Program-made: the position numbers and the translations under genes
Shown: positions 57,540 through 64,000 of the stretch, in pieces
How the letters are laid out: each line of letters opens with the position of its first letter
Numbering within the stretch: position 1 is the first letter of the stretch
Notes under the pieces: generated by a model
What the model saw: the letters and a program-made list of their open reading frames with translations, nothing else
What the model was told of the DNA's origin: nothing
The model's database searches: none
DNA from: Monodelphis domestica
Taxonomy: Eukaryota; Chordata; Mammalia; Didelphimorphia; Didelphidae
Assembly: GCF_027887165.1 (NCBI RefSeq)
Contig: NC_077227.1
Location: forward strand, 75,696,305 to 75,760,304
DNA: 64,000 nt
Direction of reading: 5' to 3'

Positions 57540-58830
57540 GGCTATCGACGATCTCAATAGCGGAGGCTCACAAGCCTGACCCGCGGCTCGCCCGGTCATT
57601 ATGTGTTTGGGTAATTGGATCCAGGTAATTGGACGCCGCCTGGACTTACAGCGAGTAGTTCTGCCCGGCGAGAGGCGAGCACCCTGGGGCAGGGCGCGGC
57701 AGGGCGGAGCCTCTCCCTCCTAGGTAAAAGATTCCTTCCACTCTCCCACCCCCAACCCCTCCAAGCATTCAGGGTAGTGCCGCCAGAGCGGCGAGAACCA
57801 GAGGAGGAGCAGCCGACTAGGAAACTTAAGATGCATTCTCGAGATACAGCTCTAACGGCAACCCTAGGCAGTTTGACCTTGAAGCCCTCACCCCGCCCCC
57901 TACGTCATCCCGCCCGCAGCGCCGGTGGAAGAAGAAGCCAATAGCAAGCCCGTGCCCAGGGCCCCTTCCCCTCTGCGAGGCTTCCCTCTCTTTCTATGGC
58001 CAATCAGATATCGAGGTGGTGGGGTCCAATGGGCGCGACCAAACCTTCTGGAGGCTTTAGCCTATCACTGTTCAACGTGAAGTTCTCCCGCCCTCCAAAG
58101 GGTACAGAGGAGGGTCACTTACGGAGACGACCCAATCAATGGCTAATAAACAAGACGCTCTGAAGATCAAAGGGGAAGGGGAGGATCCTAAACGCTAGCA
58201 ACGCCTCAGGAAGAAGAAGCGACGGGTAGATTCACCAATGGAGCGCGCACAGCTCCGGGACGCGAGGACGAGGGTGGGGCTATCGCAGCATCTGCGCCAA
58301 TGGTTGGCTGGGGGGCGTGTCCTCGGGGCCAAGCGGGAGCCGGAGGCCCCGGACTCGCTGGGCCGCGGCTGGAGCGGACACGGCAGGGCGGGGGGGAGGT
58401 GGCTGCTGCGGCGGAGGCGGTGACGGCGGCAGCAGCGGGGGTGGGAACCGCAGCTGGCCCGGGTGGATGGAGTTGGAGGGGCGGGGGGCCGGCGGCGTGG
58501 CGGGGGGACCGACGACTGGGCCGGGGCGGAGCCCCGGAGAGTCGGCGCTGCTGGACGGGTGGCTGCAGCGGGGCGTGGGCCGGGGGGCCGGCGGCGGGGA
58601 GGCCGGGGCCTGTAGGCCCCCGGTCCGGCAGGAACCGGAGCCCGACCCAGACTACGAGGCGCTGCCCGCCGGAGCCACTGTCACTACCCACATGGTGGCG
58701 GGCGCTGTGGCCGGAATCCTGGAGCACTGCGTGATGTACCCCATCGACTGTGTCAAGGTGAGACCCGGACCGGGATTCCCCCCACGAGCACCACCTGGTC
58801 CTGACTGAAACCTCGGGCCGGGTCTGGCCC
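57540..58830 (+). promoter_or_regulatory. SLC25A28: SLC25A28 CpG-island promoter with a CCAAT array
   Basis: CpG-rich block covering the 5' flank, 5' UTR and exon 1. Six CCAAT boxes on the plus strand start at 57938, 58000, 58026, 58132, 58235 and 58297. No TATA box was seen. The last boxes place transcription start at about 58.33-58.42 kb, giving a short 5' UTR (inference). The boxes at 58235 and 58297 overlap out-of-frame ATGs, which would be upstream ORF starts only if transcription began earlier. Confidence 0.75.
58467..58757 (+). CDS. SLC25A28: SLC25A28 (mitoferrin-2) coding exon 1, gene continues beyond the window
   Basis: Mitochondrial inner-membrane carrier that imports iron for heme and iron-sulfur cluster synthesis. 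The ATG at 58467 opens 97 codons: [14 protein letters not shown], then a Gly/Pro-rich N-terminal extension (residues 1-65), then [23 protein letters not shown] and the first carrier signature PIDCVK at the end of transmembrane helix 1. The exon ends in AAG and a GTGAGA donor. The N-terminus is nearly identical to the human SLC25A28 sequence I recall, and unlike SLC25A37. The frame is open upstream to about 58317 but without an ATG, so this Met is the natural start. Later exons, which would begin with TRMQSL, were not found before 64000. Confidence 0.95.
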
Positions 58831-60099
58831 ACTCTCCCGGCCGGAACCCGCCTTCCGAATCCAATTCGAACCGAGACCTGATGCAGGGACCTGATCCCGA
58901 TCCAGATCCGGGACCCGATTCGAACTGGGGCTGACGGCCAAACCGGGCCCAGGACAGGGGTCTTACCAAATTGAGATCCATCGGCTAAAAGGCCCTGGGA
59001 TGGAAGAGGAGGGAGGAAGGGGGTAGCCGGAGGCACGTGAGGTGGGGGAGAGGCCCCCCTGTCTGCATTAGTGGCACCCCTCATCACATCAGGTGGAGAG
59101 TCTTCCTCAGTTACTGCTTAGTTCAGCATGTGCCCAGGGCAGGTCTTTACCATCTCTGCCTTCCCAGATGATGGGAGCAGGAGCCACAGATTGAGACTTA
59201 GCTGCAGGAGAAACTCTTTACTGGGTCATGCTTTCATTCTCTGTAGGAACTGGAAATCAAAAATGCAGCCAGAACTCTGAGGCTTAGTCTGGGGGGAAGA
59301 ATGGCCAGAGGCTTACTTAGTGCATTGCACTTGATACCCCCATCTATGTCCTGAACATGAAAATTGAGCTGGAATCAGGATATAGATGTGTGCGACTCCG
59401 ACATGAGGCAGGCAGGACCTTAAACTGGAAATGAATTCCTGTAGCCATGGAGCCACTGTGCAGAAGGGAAAATGAGTGTTTGAAGCATAGTGATTGAGAC
59501 AGCACCTGAAAATTACTTGAAGGCAAAGACAATCACATTACAAAACAGTCTAAATTGATGAATCTGAAAGTTAGATCCTGCCCTGAAGAAAGGATGCTAA
59601 GAAAGTGAGCTGACCCTGACTTATCTATATTGGTCATGGCTTCTGGAGCAGCTGTCAAAATGATGAATAAGGTGAGGGCAGAATAGGAATGAAGCAAGAG
59701 CTAGTAGTTGGGGGAAGTTATTGTGATAGAACCTAGGGTCCTGAAGCCCAACTACTTATTGAAAGTTAAGAATCAGACAGTAGCTGACAGCTAACAAGCT
59801 CTCTTTTTCATGTAAAGTTCTCTTCCAAACCGGAAGATGTGATTTAGAATACACTATTCTTCCAGTTAATTAGTGGATTTTATTTTAAAAGGACCTTAGT
59901 TTTAATCGGTCTTCTCCAGTGCTCTTCTCTTGTTCCAATAGTGTTTCATGTTTTCGTTTGTAATTTGGACAAAGAAATGTAGACCAAGCTTGTTAAAAAG
60001 TTTTTTGAATGACAGTAAATAAACTGGGGTAGCTGCCCTTGGGGAAGTGATACCAAGTGTGAAACATGAGCAGATTTATGGAATGTTACTTTGGTGGAG

Positions 60100-60475
60100 A
60101 AGATTCTCTGTAGATTTCTACCTGTGTGACTATGGGCAACTTATGTAACCTCAATAGATCTCAGTTTCCTCCAATGTAAAATGAGAATGTTAAACTAGAT
60201 GATCACTTGAGGTGACTTCCAGCTCAAAAATCTATGATCTTATGATGCTTTGAATGTTAAAAATTCAACATAATCTTAATAAACTGGAGAATAGAAATAA
60301 CTGTTTTGAATATTGTCCTGGGAAGTTTGGGTGCTAGGCCCAGATCTAATCTATACTACTAACTAGTTTTGTGACCTTGTATAAGTACTGATATCTCCCT
60401 GGACCTCAGTTATCTATCTGTAAATTAAGGGGTTGAATGAAGTGATCTCCAAATTTCCTTCTGAGATTCTGAGAA
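60100..60475 (+). mobile_element. Two MIR-family SINE copies in tandem array
   Basis: 60100-60245 ('ctcagtttcctccaatgtaa', 'ttccagctcaaaaatctatg') and 60330-60475 ('ttgtgaccttgtataagtac'). Confidence 0.55.
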
Positions 60476-62024
60476 ACTAAAAAAGGCAAATACAAAGCAG
60501 GGAATTACAGAAATGAAGGTCTTATAAACACAACAGATAAGGGTCCAGTTGAAAAAAATTCAATACTCAGAATGAATTATATGTAAATTGAAGAAGTCAG
60601 TAATCATATTTGAAAAATTAGCATGGTTCAACTTTAAAAGAATTGTACTATATTTAGGCTGTTAGAGCACTTCGTCTAGCTTAAGGTCCTATATTTTAAG
60701 GGAAATGTCAGGAAATTAAGAAACAGGCCAAGGAAGAACAGTGAAAATCATTTCATGATTTAGAAAATGCAAAATGTGATTCTAAAATGAGATTGGATTT
60801 TCACAAGCAGACCAAAATTCCTTCAAATGAGAGGTGTCACCTTGCAAGGCTAATGCTGCCAGTCAGTGCTGCCATTCCTCAGAACAAACTCCTCCAAGAA
60901 TAGCTGTCAAATCCCTCTGTCCTTTGGAATGCCCTCCTGGGGTGCAAAATTTGTGACCTGAGTGATTAGATTTGAATTCTGAAAACAGTCCTAAGTCATT
61001 CAGACTGGAGCCTGGTGACTGACCATTGCAGTTGTTAACGCTGAGTAAATACTCTTTGGAACCCAGAACGCAATGGGATAACAAGAATGAGCCTGATTTT
61101 CTTGCACAGCCCAGAAACCAACTCTAGACAGCTTCCAGGCAGAACTTCCAAGAAGTTTTGAAGTCATGACTGCACTAATGGAAGAAGGGTATAGACCTCA
61201 AGATAATTGTTGTAGGTCAGATGAGTGATTTGTAGAGTTTTTTAAAAAGTCTCCTTACTGGATATTCTCATCTTGTTGGTTTGGAGGGAAAAAAAAGTCC
61301 TTGGAGAATTTTTACTAAATCTTCAAGTATACAAAGGCCCTTTTAAGTAGAGTAATTTTTTTCCCTTTTCCCCCCCTAATGCCAGAGCTTAAGTTACTTT
61401 AGAGAAGTAGGTTAAACATAGATAGCATTTTGTGAGATGATATTAGATCCTATTACAGACATGGAAATTGAGTTCTCTTCCTTTCTCTTAGAAGCTTCCA
61501 GGACAACTCCCCTGAGCAGATGTATCACAAATGGAAGGGAAGAAGGCAAAAGGGGAGGGTAAAAGGAAAACAACCCTCTCCCCACACATCCTTACCGCAT
61601 AATCATAAAGGCATTCACCATAACTAACTGAAAGTTTTCACTTCCTCATGGCATCCAAACCTGCACAACCCTCATGCTTTTCAAGATCAAGCCAGCTTGA
61701 AATATCCTTATGAGGGATATGAACCATAAATACCCAGCCTTGTTCTGCCTCAGGCAAAGCAGGGCAGAACCAGACATACCACTTGTAGTCCTGTATTCTA
61801 ACAGCCAGTTGAAGGGTGTGTGATTTGGGTGTAGGAACCAAATGAGGAGATTGAACTAGATTGCCTTCCCACTCCAAATCCTATGATCCTATGGGCCTAA
61901 AAAGTGCTGGGTCTGTATGCCTCAAGACTGGCATAAATCTTATCAGATGGGTCATAGATGTTTATCCTAGACCCCTGAAAGGTAGGAAGATGGGGTGAAC
62001 ATTGCCCTAGACGATGTCTGAAGG

Positions 62025-62470
62025 AAAAGCACATTGGCTTAGAGGAAGAAAACCTGAATTCATATCCCAGCTGTTTTGTGTAACCATATACTTTTGTGGC
62101 CTTAAACAGGCCACAACTCTCCCGCCCTTAGGTTCATCTATAAAATGAAGGTATTTGATGAGGTAATCTCTAAAAGAAATAACATTCATGGAGGTTGTTC
62201 ATCAGCCTTCTGAAATCAACATCAGTTAAGGTGTAAACTCACCAAAAATGTTCTCCAGTGGCATGGAAAAAGATCTGTGCAAAGAGCAGATAGAAGAGGG
62301 AGAAGTATCCTGATGTAATAGAAAGACTTGGGCTCTAATCTTAGCTCTATCACTTACTATTACTTGCAAGTCACCTGCCTATGTGCCTAGGTTACTCTGT
62401 GGGCCTCCATTTCCTCACCTGGACTAAATCATCTCTAAGGTTCTTTTTAACACTAAATTATCTGATTTAA
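62025..62470 (+). mobile_element. Two MIR-family SINE copies
   Basis: 62025-62185 ('gaattcatatcccagctgtt') and 62305-62470 ('tctatcacttactattactt', 'cctccatttcctcacctgga'). Confidence 0.5.
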
Positions 62471-63439
62471 TATCATCTTGCTCACCAGTAACTATGTCTA
62501 TCTAATACTAGTTATCTGCTTGGGCTGCTTATCTAAATAGTTATTCCTCTGGATGGTCTGAAAGATTAATAAATATATTTACTTTTGTCTTCTGGAAAAG
62601 AGCAATGGCTTATTGTGATTGATGAATCCTCTGGGATTCCATCCTCTCTAGGTTTCAGCCATATCCTTACTGACTATCCATTAGGAAAGGCCTACAAAGG
62701 AATGTAAATTGCTGAGCACTCTCTTTAGTGATCAGCTAATCTAGTCTCCCAATGTCTCCAATTTCTTACTGGGATGATAGAACTTTTGTATTACCCTGAG
62801 TTTGCACAAAGTGTCAGATATCTGGATCCTCTGAGTCCAGTGCTTTGAGGAAAAAAGAGAACTAGATTTTTACAAGCTGCAGGTTTAAACAAAGTACCAT
62901 ACCATATTCAGACGTTATTTGAGTCATTGATAAATGTGCCAGGTACTTTGAATCAATGTCACTAGTTATACAACATAAGAATTTGATGGTTATGTTGATT
63001 CTAGGTCCACATGATATGTCACGTTGTGAAGTCAACACCACAAACATTTATTGAATGACTTCTGTGCGCTTGGCCCTGAGGGGAATATAAGATGAGTGAG
63101 ATACAGTCTCTGGCCTCCAGGTTTTTACTTGTAACACACAGATGAGCAGGCAGTGGTTTGGGCTGTGGAATACTCTTCAAAGGAGTACCTGCCAAGAGGA
63201 TATTGTGGTCTGTGAGAGTTTTTTAAGTAAAATTAACTTCTTAAATTACATTAACATTTGCTCCTGGATCACAGAATACGATTCTTAACAATGGTGAATG
63301 GCATTTTCTATCATAATTTTAATTTATTGATTACACAAATGAGAATTGCAAGGGTTCTTGCTTTCCAGGGCTTATTCTGCCTCTTGACCACTTTGGTATT
63401 TGGCCAGCTACTAACAGGAACTTCAGTGCAACCTCATTC

Positions 63440-64000
63440 CACAGAATCACAGAATTTGAAAGCTTTCAAGAATCTGAGAGGTCATGTAGTCTAATGCATA
63501 TACCACAGGAATCTCCACTCTAACTTACCCAATAAGTGATTAGTCAGTCTCTAATTGAAATTCCTTCAAGGAAGGAGAACATACCTCCTCTTGAGGCAGC
63601 CCCTTCCATTCTGGGACAGCTCTAATTGTTAAAGGGTGTTTTTCCTGACATCATGCCTAAACAGGCCTTTTTAGCAACTCCTACCCATTGCTCCTGATTC
63701 TGTCTTCTGGGGCAAAACAATTAAGTTAAATCCCTCCTCCACATAACAGCCCTTCATATGCATGAAGATAGTTGTCATGGCCTCCCTGGGTCTTCTCTGT
63801 GCCTCCAATTAATCTTCATATGACATGGACTCTGGTTGCCCTTTTTCTGGAGAGTTTCCATCTTATAAATGTTCTTAAACAGTGGTAACTAGAAGTGAAT
63901 TAATATACTGTCAGATAAGGGCCTAGACAACAGTGGGACCATCACCTCCCTCTTCTTGGAAGCTTGACCTCTTTTAATGCAGCCTGAGATCATGTCATCT
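63440..64000 (-). mobile_element. L3/CR1 LINE fragment, runs off the window
   Basis: Antisense CR1/L3: 'aactcctacccattgctcct', 'cataacagcccttcatatgc' and 'tggagagtttccatcttata' occur in the order seen in CR1-like elements. Confidence 0.6.

Larger units (their letters stand above)
58758..64000 (+). other. SLC25A28: SLC25A28 intron 1 (partial)
   Basis: Starts with the GTGAGA donor. It contains MIR-type SINEs (listed separately), an L3/CR1 fragment at its right end, and otherwise unassigned sequence at about 58830-60100, 60480-62020 and 62470-63430. I see no further coding exon in it. Confidence 0.75.

Noticed and set aside
58330-58466. Iron-responsive element in the SLC25A28 5' UTR
   Set aside because: No CAGTG loop with a bulged C and paired arms was seen.
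58300-58734. 144-codon plus-strand ORF overlapping SLC25A28 exon 1
   Set aside because: Out of frame with the mitoferrin reading frame and of low-complexity composition; a shadow.
2761-58757. Assignment as ENTPD4 and SLC25A37
   Set aside because: The N-termini (MARISFSYL and [10 protein letters not shown]) and the exact 604-residue length match ENTPD7 and SLC25A28.
58206-59087. 293-codon ORF on the minus strand across SLC25A28 exon 1
   Set aside because: It is antisense to a CpG island and real coding exon, is extremely Pro/Ala/Arg/Gly-rich, and crosses the splice donor. GC-rich DNA gives few stops by chance.
1-64000. CRISPR arrays, bacterial operons or defence systems
   Set aside because: Introns, SINEs, LINEs and CpG islands show vertebrate nuclear DNA; none of these prokaryotic features is present.

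Overview
The window is mammalian nuclear DNA, and almost certainly marsupial. The genes are split by GT-AG introns. CpG-rich DNA is confined to two promoter islands. The rest is dense with repeats typical of marsupials: tRNA-derived SINEs with the glycine-of-repeat start 'ggcagctaggtggctcag' type, RTE/Bov-B-tailed SINEs, marsupial-type L1, old L2, L3/CR1 and MIR. The species cannot be fixed from the sequence.

Two protein-coding genes stand head to head. ENTPD7 (LALP1, an intracellular nucleoside triphosphate diphosphohydrolase) lies on the minus strand from its start codon at 44555 to its stop at 2761. All 12 coding exons could be placed; they sum to 1815 nt, a 604-residue protein plus stop, with all five apyrase conserved regions and a membrane segment at each end. 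SLC25A28 (mitoferrin-2, the mitochondrial inner-membrane iron importer) starts at 58467 on the plus strand. Only coding exon 1 (97 codons, to 58757) is in the window and the rest lies beyond 64000. The sequences match ENTPD7 and SLC25A28 rather than the paralogous pair ENTPD4 and SLC25A37.

Layout: 1-884 downstream of ENTPD7; about 885-2760 its 3' UTR; 2761-4 kb exons 12-10; 4-20.8 kb a 16.9-kb intron filled by an L2 holding an L1, which holds a class I endogenous retrovirus fossil; 20.8-24.7 kb exons 9-5; 24.7-32 kb intron with SINEs, an LTR relative, L2 copies and a hAT-type MITE; 32-33.4 kb exons 4 and 3; 42.2-42.4 kb exon 2; 44.5-45.5 kb exon 1 and the ENTPD7 CpG island; 45.6-57.5 kb the intergenic region with an odd inverted-LTR/L1 unit, a solo LTR and an L1 tail; 57.5-58.8 kb the SLC25A28 CpG island; 58.8-64 kb SLC25A28 intron 1.

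The two genes are not one pathway: one hydrolyses nucleotides inside vesicles and the other moves iron into mitochondria. Their divergent order is the conserved vertebrate arrangement. No bacterial system, CRISPR array or new protein system was found. The most unusual structure is the unit at 47203-49411, where two inverted LTR pieces enclose the 5' part of an L1 and are flanked by a shared 4-bp target duplication.
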